Shown: positions 46,196-57,495 of the stretch, piece after piece | Layout: each line of letters begins with the position of its first letter | Numbering within the stretch: position 1 is the first letter of the stretch | NCBI GenBank assembly: GCA_963966185.1 | Contig: CAWZYM010000280.1 | Location: 1 to 64,000 of the forward strand | From: Rhabditoides inermis | Taxonomy: Eukaryota > Nematoda > Chromadorea > Rhabditida > Rhabditidae | Direction: 5' to 3' | Length of the DNA stretch: 64,000 bases | Notes under the pieces: model-generated | What the model was told of the DNA's origin: nothing | The model's input: the letters and a program-made list of their open reading frames with translations, nothing else | Databases searched by the model: none | Translations under genes and position numbers: made by a program

Positions 46196-47437
46196 CTCTG
46201 TCTCTTTTACATCATTTGCAAAAAAAGGACCGTTCCTCAAATTGAACACCTTATACATTTCGCGAGTTGTTCGCACCCTCTGAAACGTATCGAGGTTTCA
46301 TTGTTGAAACGTAACACTGTTTATTGTAAGTTGGCGCACACACCACACTCGCCATGTGCTGTCTGCCACATGTTTCGATGAGGCGAATGTCAGGCGTTCG
46401 CCTCTCCCTTGTCTCTACGTGAATAGCGAGTCATCGAGGTTTGAAACTTGTGACATTCCACTGTCTATGCCTGGAAAAACGGGGGAGATGGGTGTACAAT
46501 GCTATCCATCACGCCTTGTCTCATACCAGGTAGCGGCAACCTGTTCCGGTATGCGGTATAGTGAAACTTGGTTCAGAGGATGTTCGAAAGTCGGCATGGT
46601 CGATCGCAATGAAGTGTATCTGATAAAATGAACGAGACGGGTAGAAACAGTAGGAGTCTGGAATAGAACAGTGTCTCACTCGTTTTCAACTGAGGTCCCT
46701 CTCTTTTATATGATATGCCTACTAGGGAACAGTTTTGACCGGCGTTTATTTCTCCCTTTCCTCTCTGGCTTTCCGTAGTCGCAGCTAAGAGTTTCAATTA
46801 ATCAAACAATCGTTTGACATCCGGAATCGTTTTATCTTAATATGACAACACAATCTTTATGATATGAAGCATACAGTAGTGATGCGAGATACATACATAA
46901 GCTAACGCCGGGGTAAGACAGGTAGGTTTACGAGGTTAGTGGCAGGAAGACGATACTTGATCGGTATATCATTCCTGGATCATTAAAGTACCATTCCTGA
47001 CGTGTAGAGCTCCGGTTTTCCTTTGCTTCCATGCCAATTGCTATCTCCTCGCGTCATAGCTGCTTCCACATGAGGGTACTTCCCGCCGCCTCACTGGTTA
47101 CTCGGGAAGGCTGAGAGTGCTGGCCTCAACCTAGCAGAACCCGTGATACATGTTGATTACGATAGCAACAAGCAACTGTCTCCATACCGTACACCTAGGC
47201 AGAGTCAGTCAGGTTAACCGGGATGCTCTCACGGCTCCTGTACAATCCGAAACTTTGGGAACACACAATTTGAATCTCGAGTGAGGACTAGATAATTCGA
47301 AAAAGTGTACGCGGCAAGTTGCAAGTTGCATCGTTCATTTCGTGATTGATGTTAGTTGTTTTAGGCGAGGTGAGTGGATGAAAAATGGGCATTGTAGAGG
47401 TGACAGGTATGGGAAGCGGCACGCGACCAGTGGAACG

Positions 47438-47486
<49 letters not shown>

Positions 47487-47774
47487 AAGAAAGAGAGAAA
47501 GAGGGGGGATGAAAGCGTTGATGAAAGAGGATGGCACTAGGTCAAGCGAGACTTTGAATTTTGAATATTTGAATTTGAGGCTCATTAACAAATTTGCGAC
47601 AGTAGGAATCACAGAGATATCGCGTGCTAGTACAGTATCATCAATCTCCCAGGATGAACAATGAGATTTACACACGCGCGCTGCCGGGAGAGAGCGGGTT
47701 TGTCACAAGGATATGCTGGTATGCGCATCACATAATCACAATACTAGATCAGTGATTGTTCTGTTGTACACACA
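43592..47774. other. Intergenic, no supported gene
   Basis: Contains GA arrays (44285-44390), CT arrays (45975-46070 and 46148-46192) and a GA array at 47440-47480. A tRNA-like stretch near 44605-44700 (GCAGGTTCGACAC) lacks paired arms. 45744-46283 is one long open frame, but much of it is CT repeat. 46890-47115 is related, in inverted orientation, to 56695-56925. Confidence 0.4.
46890..47115 (+). repeat. Dispersed repeat, relative at 56695-56925 (opposite strand)
   Basis: Shared strings include GCTAACGCCGGG, GACGATACTTGATCG/CACGATACTTGATCG, CCTCGCGTCATA and GTACTTCCCGCCGCCTCACTGG, in the same order on opposite strands. This is probably an unidentified mobile element. The copies are well diverged. 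Confidence 0.6.
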
Positions 47775-48168
47775 ATGCGGCTGCTTCTACTCCTGTGTTT
47801 CTGCTGCTGCACACACGCCCAGCTCCTCTCACTGCCTTTCTTCAAGAGTATCGCGGAGGGAATTCAAGGGGTATGTGTATGTGGGTGTGCAACTCGAAAG
47901 TGTTGCTAACGATCATGTTACTCGTATCCTCACTTGCCTTGCCTCCTTTGTCCTATCACTCCGTCTTCTCTCGGATCGAGAACTATAGAAGTACACCAAG
48001 AGCCGTTTTCCACGATGTTCATTGCAGAAAGTGCGATCAAAGAGGCAGACGAACACCGGCTACGAGTGGCTCTTCTACCCCACCACCGTACCACCGCCCA
48101 CCCGCGCGCCCAAGAACAAAGAGGCGGCAAGCCCAGGCGGCCAAGGTTCGTACGCGATTCTGGAATAG
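47775..48168 (+). CDS. Putative secreted peptide precursor, two exons
   Basis: Exon 1 (47775-47870) encodes a strong signal peptide (MRLLLLLCFCCCTHAQ) plus a short helix. Exon 2 (48028-48168) follows in phase after a 157-base intron and ends at TAG, giving 78 residues. Just after the junction is VRSKRQ, a dibasic KR site, and then TNTGYEWLFYPTTVPPPTRA and a small polar tail. The layout (signal peptide, short spacer, dibasic site, short product) resembles a neuropeptide or other processed secreted peptide precursor, but no amidation glycine follows and the family is not recognised. Other frames here are open over the same bases; this reading is preferred for its signal peptide and clean splice phase. 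Confidence 0.45.
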
Positions 48169-48334
48169 TGGACCCGACCACTCATCCTTAGCTCAGAGTC
48201 GGTCTTGGGTGAAGAATCGGAAACAGATGATGGAGAAAAAAACGCTAGTCAGAGCGCGTTGGTTCGCAGAATGTAAGAATATCTATTTCGAATCAAGTAT
48301 TACACATGGCAATGTAGTTTACGGAACGGTGAGG

Positions 48335-48460
48335 TTACGGTGAAGTACAGTGATACGACGCCTACTGCGAGTTCCAACAATACCGATTGCGGTGTTCCCG
48401 TGGATGCGTATGTGTTGTTGCTGATGCTTGTCATGCCCTGCTTGCGGTGGTTTGCAGATT
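48335..48460 (+). repeat. Dispersed repeat, relative at 31690-31830 (opposite strand)
   Basis: Shares ACGCCTACTGCGAGTTCC and CTTGTCATGCCCTGCTTGCGG with the reverse strand at 31690-31830. Diverged; type unknown. Confidence 0.5.
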
Positions 48461-48529
48461 TGCAATCTCGCTGTGAAAGACACGATGGCTTCGTAACCGC
48501 CTTCAACCGCCCGAATGAGGGTCAGTGAG

Positions 48530-49023
48530 TAGAGTTTCGTTCGGCTGCCGAAATGACGACCGAAAAATCGACAATTCGGCAAATGATGACCGATTTCGGA
48601 ATTTCCGAAATGGCCGATCCCGAAATCCGATCTGTTCGGCAATGACCGAACCGAAGTTTCGGAAACCGTTTCGGAATCGTTCGGCGCGGCCGTTCCTTTC
48701 GGCCGCGCTTTTCGGAATTGCCGAAAAATATTAGAATAATTTCTGGAAGGAGGGATTTTCGCTTGACTCGACCGTGTTCACGAGTTGATAGTGGAGAATG
48801 AGTGAACCATCGGTGAGTTACATTTCATCAATATCATGCAAATGTGTTTTTCGGAATTTCCGAAATGGCGCGACCCGAGTTCGGTCATTGCCGTTTCGGC
48901 GCGCACCGAACAGACGGTCGTTCGGTTCGGAAATTCCGAAAAGTGTTCGGTTATTTCCGAAACGGAAATTTCGAAATCGTCATTTTTCGGAAATGACCGT
49001 TTCGGAAATCGAACGAAACTCTA
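48530..49023. mobile_element. hAT-like MITE, 494 bp, with perfect 8-bp target duplication
   Basis: The ends TAGAGTTTCGTTCG and CGAACGAAACTCTA are perfect inverted repeats. TCAGTGAG flanks the element on both sides (48522-48529 and 49024-49031), the 8-bp duplication expected of hAT transposases. The interior is packed with TTCGGAAATTTCCGAA-type palindromes and has no transposase. Confidence 0.85.
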
Positions 49024-49207
49024 TCAGTGAGGGATTGTTGAGATACTCCCAGAATGCGCCCCTGTACCTTCAAAACCAGCCACCGAACATCGATTGGTGG
49101 ACTTGATCTTTATTCCTTTATTGACGAAAAACACACAAACGCAAAACTTCACGACTACATTTTGATAAAATCACGAAACGACAAAATACTTGCAAAAACA
49201 TCACTTT

Positions 49208-50899
49208 CTATCGTTTGACGGATACGTTCCAGGCCCTTGTATAGTGTCGGGCGTACGTCTCGCCGTCGGCTTTCCGGCTAGTCAGCGCGATTAGCTGGAA
49301 AGTTGCGGTCAGTCTGTACACTACGTTGCCTTCGGAAGACTTTCGAATACCCCGAACACCAGCCTTGCTATCCCTTCTACGGGAATCGCACCCGAAGAGA
49401 CTGACCGCACAATTATTCGCTTTTTTTGTTTTGGAAAGACACATTTACAGCGCAATTAGCTTTTTGATAACCAAAAAATAAGCTGAAAAAAGATTGAAAA
49501 CTATCGCGTGGTCGACGTTGTCATAATAATTCCGATCGTATTTCGTACAGCATGTAGCTAGTTGATAATTAAACTAATAACTAGTTTACTAACATCAGCT
49601 CGTCTTTTTGCCCTGATTTTCTCAGCCGCTCGGATGAACAGTATCATTGAGAGAAGAGTGTAGAGTGGATGGCCCTGTAAATTTTTGAGTAAAAGTATAA
49701 GACATTCCAAAAAACATTAAAATACTAATCGCTTACGTTTATTGCTACCAGAATTATCCGAACTAGAAGTGGATCCGCGAAACTCTCAGCGTTAAAGTAC
49801 ACTGAATGATACAGAAAACCTTCTCACAAATGACGCCAGCAACGTACCAAAACAATTCGCCGCTGTGCATACAATATAGAAACCTGATTGAATCACAAAG
49901 ATTCCGGAAATGGTGCGAATCGATAGAAGAAACTCGGAATTGTGGAAAGAAGCCGCGAGGGAATATACAGTTCTTAAAACTTAGATTATTTCACAAATAG
50001 AACACACAAACTGAGTTATCACTAACGTCTTGGCGATGCGTTTCTGATAGCGGAAAGTAATGAAGCAAACAACTAGTAATAAAGCTTCGGTGGCAAAGTA
50101 GAAATATGCGACATTTCTGCAAAAGGGTTCATCAAGGTGTGCAGTCTTGTCGAGACGTTTTCGAAACACATTGTTCGAAGATGTGTCTTTGGGAGATGCA
50201 AAGCGAATGATCGTGTACTGACTCACTTCATCTCTCGCTCTGCATTTGGATTGGCCGTAGAGCAATACACATGAAGTTTGGTGTAGTCCTCCATGGAAAA
50301 TAAGTGAACGCATACTGCTACACTCACAACTATCTAACACGTTTGAGTTGGAATGAAACATGGTTCAAATCACACCGATATGACAATAACTACGACAGAA
50401 AGTCTGTATCCGGCCTTTTCGTAGTGTTCCTTATATCTGTAGGAAATGAGTCGCTCTATAACCATACCTACCTAAAATGATTAGATAGCTATTTACTGAT
50501 GAGAAGGTGACAGCAAACTCACTTGAATGCAGGGGAAATAGAGTTTGACAAAGACCTGCCATCCTCGGAATGCGATGCAGACAGCAGTCGGGACAAGAAT
50601 TGGGGAGGGAAGGAGAGTGAAGGATATCAAATGGAATGTTTGTATCAGAGTGAGAGACAGCGCGTTGACGATGTGGCCAACGATCATACCAACAATCAGC
50701 ACCTGAAGTTTTTTTTGAAAGCGTTTCGAAGACAACCTTGAAGTACCTTGAAATTGTTGTTGAAAATCAATGATCGATGGTGTTTGGTGAGGTAGCGATG
50801 AGCAGCGAAGAGCGCCAGAAGGCATACTATGACGTGCTCGCATAGGCAGAGACGAAACGGAACCGACTGCGCCAGTGAATGGCTTTCGTCGTCCAACAT
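49208..50899 (-). CDS. Serpentine chemoreceptor SR1 (7-TM, Sra-superfamily type)
   Basis: Nematode serpentine receptors are GPCRs of sensory neuron cilia. This minus-strand gene starts at 50899 (MLDDESHSLAQSVPFRLCLC), with exon 1 ending at 50747. Later exons include TM2-TM3 (GHIVNALSLTLIQTFHLISF and GWQVFVKLYFPCIQ), the intracellular motif MVIERLISYRYKEHYEKAGY after TM3, a TM5 exon (NVAYFYFATEALLLVVCFIT), TM6-TM7 exons and the conserved tail GETYARHYTRAWNVSVKR. Exon order and phases match SR3, and no stop was found within them, so about 320 residues are expected. The last intron (49299-49440) contains a small fold-back with GCGGTCAGTCT ends. The family call rests on the general 7-TM pattern and the ER motif; Sra, Srab, Srb and Sre are not separable by eye. 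Confidence 0.75.
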
Positions 50900-51048
50900 T
50901 CAACCTGGAAAGGGTGCTGCAAGCTGAAAGTCTCTTTGAGTGGCAATTTGTCTTTGAAAAAAGTGATCGGAACACGCGGTTCGGTCATTTATCAGAAGGC
51001 GTTCCGAAGTCAGTCGCGGAGAAAGTTTCGAAAAGACTGACCGCTACT

Positions 51049-51382
51049 TTAAAGGAACAGTGGCGACTTATTTTTGACTTGGAGTATTATTAAAGATCAT
51101 ATTAACCTAAAGCGTTTGCAGTTTTTGCGAAAGAACGACGATTCTGCGTTATTTTCGATTCCGCAACTGCCAAAAATGCAGCTCAAAATTTGAATTTCCA
51201 GCCAAGACATAACCGCAAATTAACAACGGACTGTCACTTGCTTCATGGCTCAGTGCATGTGCGCTGATTTGTGAATCTAATCTTCGCGAGCTTTATTCCT
51301 GTCACTGCCAAATGTTTTGTTCGAGTGAAAATGAGGAGTTGTGGCAGGTCGTTGCAGAAATAAGTCGCCACTGTGCCTTTAA
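51049..51382. mobile_element. 334-bp MITE with TTAA ends
   Basis: TTAAAGGAACAGTGGCGACT and the inverted AGTCGCCACTGTGCCTTTAA form the ends; TTAA lies at both termini. It differs in sequence from the TTAA MITE at 11929, so two such families are present. Confidence 0.7.
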
Positions 51383-51659
51383 GGTGTGGTCAGTATCTTC
51401 AAAACATCAATTTCAAAACGCCTTCGGAACACGCTGTTCAGTCATGTTTTCGAAGGCGTTTCGAAGAGACTGACCAGACCACACCTTCAACAATCAAGGT
51501 ATAAGACTGAAAATGAGAACAAGATTTTTCCATTCTCTTTCGAAAAGTACACGAGTAAAGAGGAGTGGTTTGTTTTGATCTAATTCAACAAAAGCACATG
51601 CATAAAATCTCTTCGCAGCTGACTAAAATTTCAAAACAAACCTGCTCTTTCGAACGATG

Positions 51660-52015
51660 AACGAAGGGCAGCGCTCAGCCAATCAGAGTGCGCACGCAAG
51701 AGAGCCGAGCGACCAATGAGCGCAAAGTGCAGTGGGCGGAGCTTACGTGATGCACACCGTCGTCGCCGCCGCCGCCGTCGTAAACACGTTTAGTGGCAAA
51801 GCGGGAGAGAGCAAGAGAGGGCGGTTTTTGGATGCCGCAACCGATATTGGTTTCACGAATCATACTCATAGGTCTTACAAAGTGATATTCTAACAAATAA
51901 CGCACACTAATTAAGTATATTGTATTAGAATAGAGAAATCGTGTGTGCCTTGGGAGTGGCGTGTTGCGCGCGTCACAGCTCAAAACAAACGGGCGCCGCT
52001 GCGCGCCGCCCCTAA
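51660..52015 (+). mobile_element. Helitron-like non-autonomous element, third CTAA end
   Basis: Ends in hairpin GGGCGCCGCTGCGCGCCGCCC followed by CTAA and T. Its body is homologous to 5370-5665 in unit I and to the matching part of unit II, showing that part of the duplicated unit derives from this element family. Confidence 0.6.
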
Positions 52016-52471
52016 TTATGTAGGGTAGTTCACGAGTTGAAGAGTCGAGAAGTCAGAAAATCGAAAACGCGCAAGATATTCTTGGTAAGTTCACAAATCA
52101 GCGTTTCATAGGGACATTCGAACAATATGAATAGTTGATATTGAAAGACGACATAAGATAGAAGACTAGATTTTGGACATTGGACTGAACTAACGCAGAG
52201 CAGTTTTCTAGCGTAATCTTGAACATCCGGGTAAAGTTCGATCTGAGAGCGAAAGTGAATACTTGGACTTCATTAGTAGCATGCGAACTATGTGTGCCTT
52301 AGTTAGTAGACTCATTCCCGCACGCTACTCTCAATTAGAGGTGTTTGTTACAGTACACAACAGTTCCACATACAAACCTACACTTCCACCCCGCAATCAG
52401 GGCTATGGAAACTTGGGGGATTATTGGAATATGACGATTAGAAATAATATATTTCAGAGATGACTGAAGCA

Positions 52472-52552
<81 letters not shown>

Positions 52553-52630
52553 AGGGGGGAAAGAGAGGGAGTGAGGGAAAGATACTTCATGGTTGTTTCA
52601 CTGTGCGGGACCATGTCAGTTTCAGTGTGA

Positions 52631-53268
52631 ATGCATGAATTTCCAGTAGCACTGCATTTACCCGATGATGGTGATCTTGCGACAAACAATTCTATTTCAA
52701 TTTCGACAAATCGTTCACTATTCTTTCTTCGCAGACCCGTGCGAGCCGCCGGTGACCGATGCGTACGGGAAGCCGGTGGAGGACTCGTCGGAGGAAGAGG
52801 AGGAGGCCACCACGCCGAACTTCTTCAATGTGAGAACGGGGGACTCGTACGTCCACTGTCTTCCTTCGACGTTAGCATGACTCTGCGTGGGTGGGAGTGG
52901 ACGGTTGAAATTAGGAAAGTAGAGGAGAGAAGAGGAGAGGAAAGAGAAAAAAAAAAGAAAGCGAGAGGGAGAGAGAGGGGAGAGATAGAGAGATAGAGAG
53001 ATAGAGAGAGAGAGATAGAAAGAGAGAGAGAGAGAGTCAGGATAGAACACGTGCTACCGTACTTCCTTCACGATCCTAAACAGTCAACTACGAGCCTAAA
53101 ACTGTATTAGTCAAAAACATACTTAAGCATCGTATCAAATACGAGTTCCAGGAGCTGGGCTGGGAGACGGACGACACGGGCAATGTGTTCGTGGGCAACG
53201 ACCACGCCAAGCTCTACCTCATCTCCGTCGGCACGTTCTGGCCATTCCCCCGCGATTACAAGAAGTGA
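52631..53268 (+). CDS. Unrecognised small acidic protein, three exons
   Basis: Exons 52631-52670, 52735-52829 and 53152-53268 join in phase, giving about 83 residues beginning MHEFPVALHLPDDDPCEPPV. A Glu run (EDSSEEEEEATT) follows, then a compact C-terminal part (GNVFVGNDHAKLYLISVGTF, ending PRDYKK). G/C-rich codons set it apart from the AT-rich surroundings, as for cyclin D, which argues for a conserved host gene. Exon 3 could start 12 or 24 bases earlier (adding YEFQ). More 5' exons may exist. Family not recognised. The second intron (52830-53151) contains a GA array. The gene lies between SR1 and the SR2 pseudogene, on the opposite strand. Confidence 0.55.
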
Positions 53269-54499
53269 TGCGGGACACGAGAAAATGTGTGTTTCAATAT
53301 ATTTACATTCATGTGCGCTTTTGGCGAATGTCAAGGGACCAGTGCGAGAACGTATAATAAAGATTTTGTGTATGTCGAACTGCTTGAAGTGAGAGTGATC
53401 TTGTGAGTTTCATAATGAAAACACTTTGAACATCTATCGTGTCACGGGCGCATTCCACTGTCTCGCGTACTGAAGGGCATACGCTTCACCCTCGGATTCA
53501 CGACAGGTCAGCTCACTCACCTGCAAAACAAGACAGGTTCGTTTATTTATACAAGAAAGGCAGTTTTTGCATTTGTGATGTCTCTGGTCTCATGGCGGTG
53601 TCAGGATGTGAAAAATGCCGAATTTCGAAACTGAGTGCGCGCATGGTGTGTACGTTATGATGGATCATTTGCCACAACTACCAACTGTAACTTTTGTCAA
53701 GTAACATCTCCCAAGTTCTTTTTTTTTGTTTGCCTACCGACCGCATTCAAAATAACTCACTTTAGTTTGTCTCTGTGCTTTGATCTTCCAAGCAGCTCGG
53801 ATGAACAGAAGTGCCGATAGGAGAGTGTACATTGGGTGATACTGTAAACTATGAACATAACTTAAGGTTCTTTTTAATACGCTCACGTTGATTGCTGCGA
53901 GAACCGTACGAAGCACGACTGGATCAGAAAACTTTTCAGAGTTGAGATAAACTGAAATGATGAAGTAGTCACTATTGATTACGAAAAAAGTACCACCGTA
54001 AGTCACAGCTGCGCATACAGTATAGAAAAGTGATCGAATTATAATGATTCCGGATATTGTGCGGATCGATAAGGTATTCGGATTTGTGAAAAGTAGCTTC
54101 GAGAGAATAGACAGTTCTATAAAAACGATTAACAAATAGAAAATGAGCTAAAACATCACTAACGTGCGACGCGTTTTTGGTATCGAAAAGTAATGAAGTA
54201 AACAACTAGTGATAACGCTTCGGTGACAAATTAAAAGTTTGCGACTTTTCTATGAAAAGTAATGTATAACGATAAAGTACGTAATATTTTCGCTTCACTC
54301 AAGTTCATTTTGAGGAAGTTGGTTCGATGAAGAACAATACGAGCAAATGATACGTTGTGAGATCCTGTACTGGATAGATGTAAGCACATCCCGAAAAGCT
54401 CACAATTATCTGAAACATTCAGATGTTAAAAAAAAAAGCAAAACCACACCGCTATGACAATAAACAATAAGGAAAGTCTGAATCCGGCTTTCTCATAGT

Positions 54500-54871
54500 T
54501 GTTGTTTGTTTGTTTATCAGCCTGATTCCGACATGTACATTCAATGGTAGCATGATGGGTTATCTGGAAGCACACACAATCCTACAGTGGGTATTGGGGC
54601 TCCTTGGCTGGAACAGTGCGGCGCGAGTCCTGACTGTTCATGGTAGATGGGCGTGAACATCGCGAAGTGACCAGTTCCGGATGCGAGGCGTGGTAGAAGA
54701 TCTTGAAAGACTGCCGCCGCCGATGGTAGGGCTCTCAGAGAGTGAGAGTGGGTTCACGCGCCCCACCGGGAGGTAGTGGAATTCGGTAGAACAATTGCCC
54801 GCGAGGGGAATCGAACCAGCGACCGTTCACTTAGCAAGCTGTGACGCTATCCACTTGGCCAACCCGGTCTG
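54500..54871 (-). mobile_element. tRNA-derived SINE inserted in an SR2 exon
   Basis: On the minus strand the head reads GACCGGGTTGGCCAAGTGGATAGCG (first 20 bases cover the A box), followed by GGTTCGATTCC (B box), and the tail ends in CAAACAAACAA. Flanking ATAGT at 54495-54499 and 54872-54876 is a 5-bp target duplication. SR1 and SR3 have uninterrupted coding sequence at this point. The acceptor stem does not pair, so this is not a functional tRNA gene. Confidence 0.75.
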
Positions 54872-55694
54872 ATAGTGTTCCTTATGTTTGTAGGCAATGA
54901 GACGCTCTATGATCATAGCAAACTGAAACAGTCAAATAACTCAGCATAAAAACATAGAAACGCACTTGAATGCATGGAAAATACAGTTTGGCGACAATCT
55001 GCCATCCTCGTAAAGCGATGCAGACAGAAGTGGGCAGAAGAATTGGAGAGGGTAGGAGAGTGAACGAGATCAAGTGTACTATTTGAGCGAGGCAGAGTGA
55101 AGACGCGTTGATGATGTGGCCTATGAAGGCGCTCACTCAGGATGAGGAGCTGGAAAATGTCAAAAGTAGCCATTCAAACGATCATAAGTGACCATATTCC
55201 GCGTGACTATATTTCCCACTGTGTGATTGGTTTCTGCTGACCTAATTTGATATGCTCGTTAAACACTCCTGGTTTTGACCCCGTCTATTTTTTTCATTTT
55301 TTTCATTTTTTCATTTTTCATTATTTTTTTCCTCTCTTTTGGCTTAGGATAGGGCTCGCGCCAGAATTTTCAAGAAGCTATATCCAAAAATCATGTTAGC
55401 AGGAATGTGAACTCATCCAATTCATGTTAGTTAGATTCGCACGGTTCCGTAGGCCAGATCACTAATTGATGGCATCTTTGTATCTCTTCTCTGAAAGAAG
55501 TTATGCGCGATCCCGCGCGAGCACTAGGCGAAAGGCCAGCGCTTCCTTCCTTCCTTCCCGTCACGTTGACCGCCGACTTTTTCCAACGTGCACCCAACTT
55601 GCACCCAAAAGTGCAGAGCCCCGCCCCTCGCTGCGGGCGGCGGCGAGAGTGCAGATGTCGGGGGTGAAAGACAACGAGAGGAAGAGCGAGCATC

Positions 55695-56555
55695 TAGGGA
55701 GAGAGAGAGATAAAGAGAGACATATATATAGAGAGAGAGAAGAGAGAGAAGAGGGAGAAGTAAGAGAAGAGAGAGAAGAGGGAGAAGTAAGAGAAGAGAT
55801 AGAAGAGAGAGAAGAGAGAGAAGAGTGAGAAGAGTGAGAAGAGAGAAGAGAGAGAAGAGAGAAGAGAGAGAAGAGTGAAGAGAGAGAAGAGGGAGAAGAG
55901 AGAGAAGAGAGAGAAGAGAGAGAAGAGGGAGAAGAGGGAGAAGTAAGAGAAGAGAGAGAAGAGGGAGAAGTAAGAGAAGAGAGAGAATAGAGAGAAGAGA
56001 GAGAAGAGTGAAGAGAGAGAAGAGGGAGAAGAGAGAGAGAAGAGAGAGAAGAGAGAGAAGAGAGAGAAGAGAGAGAAGAGTGAAGAGAGAGAAGAGGGAG
56101 AAGAGAGAGAAGAGAGAGAAGAGAGAGAAGAGGGAGAAGAGGGAGAAGTAAGAGAAGAGAGAGAAGAGGGAGAAGTAAGAGAAGAGAGAGAATAGAGAGA
56201 AGAGAGAGAAGAGTGAAGAGAGAGAAGAGGGAGAAGAGAGAGAGAAGAGAGAGAAGAGAGAGAAGAGAGAGAAGAGAGAGAAGAGAGAGAATCTCGAAAT
56301 AAGAGGGAGAGGGAGGGAGAGATAAGGAGGAGAGAGAGGGGAGAGAGAGAGAGGAGAGAGGGAGAGATAAAGAGAGACATATATAGAGAGAGAAGAGAGA
56401 GAGGAGAGAGAAAAGAGAAGAGGGAGAAGAGGGAGAAGTAAGAAAAGAGAGAGAAGAGAGAAAAGAGAGAGAAGAGGAAGAAAAGAGAGAAGAGGGAGAA
56501 GAGAGAGAAGAGGGAGAAGAGGGAGAAGAGAGAGAAGAGAGAGAATTTCGAAATA
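55695..56555. repeat. GAGAGAAGAGGGAGAAG minisatellite, ~860 bp
   Basis: Higher-order repeats of GAGAGAAGAG and GGGAGAAGTAAGAG blocks. A marker segment, GATAAAGAGAGACATATATA, occurs at 55709 and again at 56367, so part of the array was duplicated as a block. Confidence 0.9.
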
Positions 56556-57119
56556 CGATTTTTAAACCGTGACGGGAAGGCTATGTATAACACTATATTT
56601 TGGATACATGAGAGATTTTTTTTCCCGCGGCGTGCGGTCGGGTCTTCTCATTTTGCCCCGGCGCCGAATGATCGGTCAAAGACAAGAATCTTTCCCGACA
56701 AACCAGTGAGGCGGCGGGAAGTACTCTCACGTGGAAGTATGACGCGAGGATACTAGATGGCATGGACATGAACACAGACGAAGCTCTACACTCTACTTTT
56801 CAATAATGGTACTCTAATGGTCGAGGAATGATGATCGATCAAGTATCGTGTTCCCGCCACTAATCTCGTCAACTTAAATAGTAAATACCTGTCTTTTCCC
56901 GGCGTTAGCCTAGCCCCCGGTGAGAGCGCAGACATGCACTCACATCACGGCGACCGAAATTCAGAGAAGTGTCGATTAGAATTGTTTCTATACAATACCA
57001 AGAAAAATATAGTTACATATACACGCAACATTGTGCGTCACATCATAAAATGTGTCAGGTGTCACATAATAGTTCTATGCGTACTAATTAACGACAGAGC
57101 TTGGGAATCAGAAAGAGAA

Positions 57120-57495
57120 GAAATTTCTATGAAATTCAACAAAAGCACATATATTATCTGTTAAAAAGTACTTGCGTAAAAATATTAAGTTTGTCTTGAC
57201 CCAATTCAACAAAAGCGCATGCATAAAACGTTTACAAATACTAACACAAACCTGCGCATAACGGACAGTGGACACTAACAGATGAAGTATAACAATACAA
57301 ATGAATAACGTCATACGTCTAGAGAGAGAGAGAGAGAGAAGACGGAGAGAAGAGAGGAGAGAGAGAGAGAAGGGGGAAAGAGAGAGGCGCAGGTTTGTTT
57401 TAGTATTTGTAAACGTTTTATGCATGCGCTTTTGTTGAATTGGGTCAAGACAAACTTAATATCTTTACGCAAATACTTTTTAACAGATAATTTTT
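57120..57495. mobile_element. Fold-back MITE, same family as 17288-17600
   Basis: AAAAAGTACTTGCGTAAAAA and GGTTTGTTTTAGTATTTGTA define inverted arms around a (GA)n spacer (57320-57390). Its left outer arm (AAATTTCTATGAAATTCAAC) extends past the truncated edge of the copy at 17288. Confidence 0.75.

Larger units (their letters stand above)
50976..52630. other. Intergenic region built of fold-back and Helitron-like pieces
   Basis: No gene recognised. It holds a TTAA-ended MITE (51049-51382), a small fold-back with GGTGTGGTCAGT ends (51382-51492), a fragment related to the 17288 MITE family (51540-51655), a Helitron-like element (51660-52015) and a (GT)n run (52472-52537). Confidence 0.6.

Noticed and set aside
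45744..46283. 179-codon frame downstream of the cyclin gene
   Set aside because: Most of its length is CT microsatellite; the non-repeat part has no recognised domain or clear splice partner.
54745..54871. tRNA-Ser(GCT) gene
   Set aside because: The anticodon-like GCTAA and B box are present, but the acceptor stem is unpaired, and the sequence is the head of a SINE with a CAAA tail and target duplication.
55694..56593. 299-codon minus-strand open frame of Leu-Phe-Ser repeats
   Set aside because: It is only the translation of the GA minisatellite; no non-repeat coding sequence, start context or splice structure.
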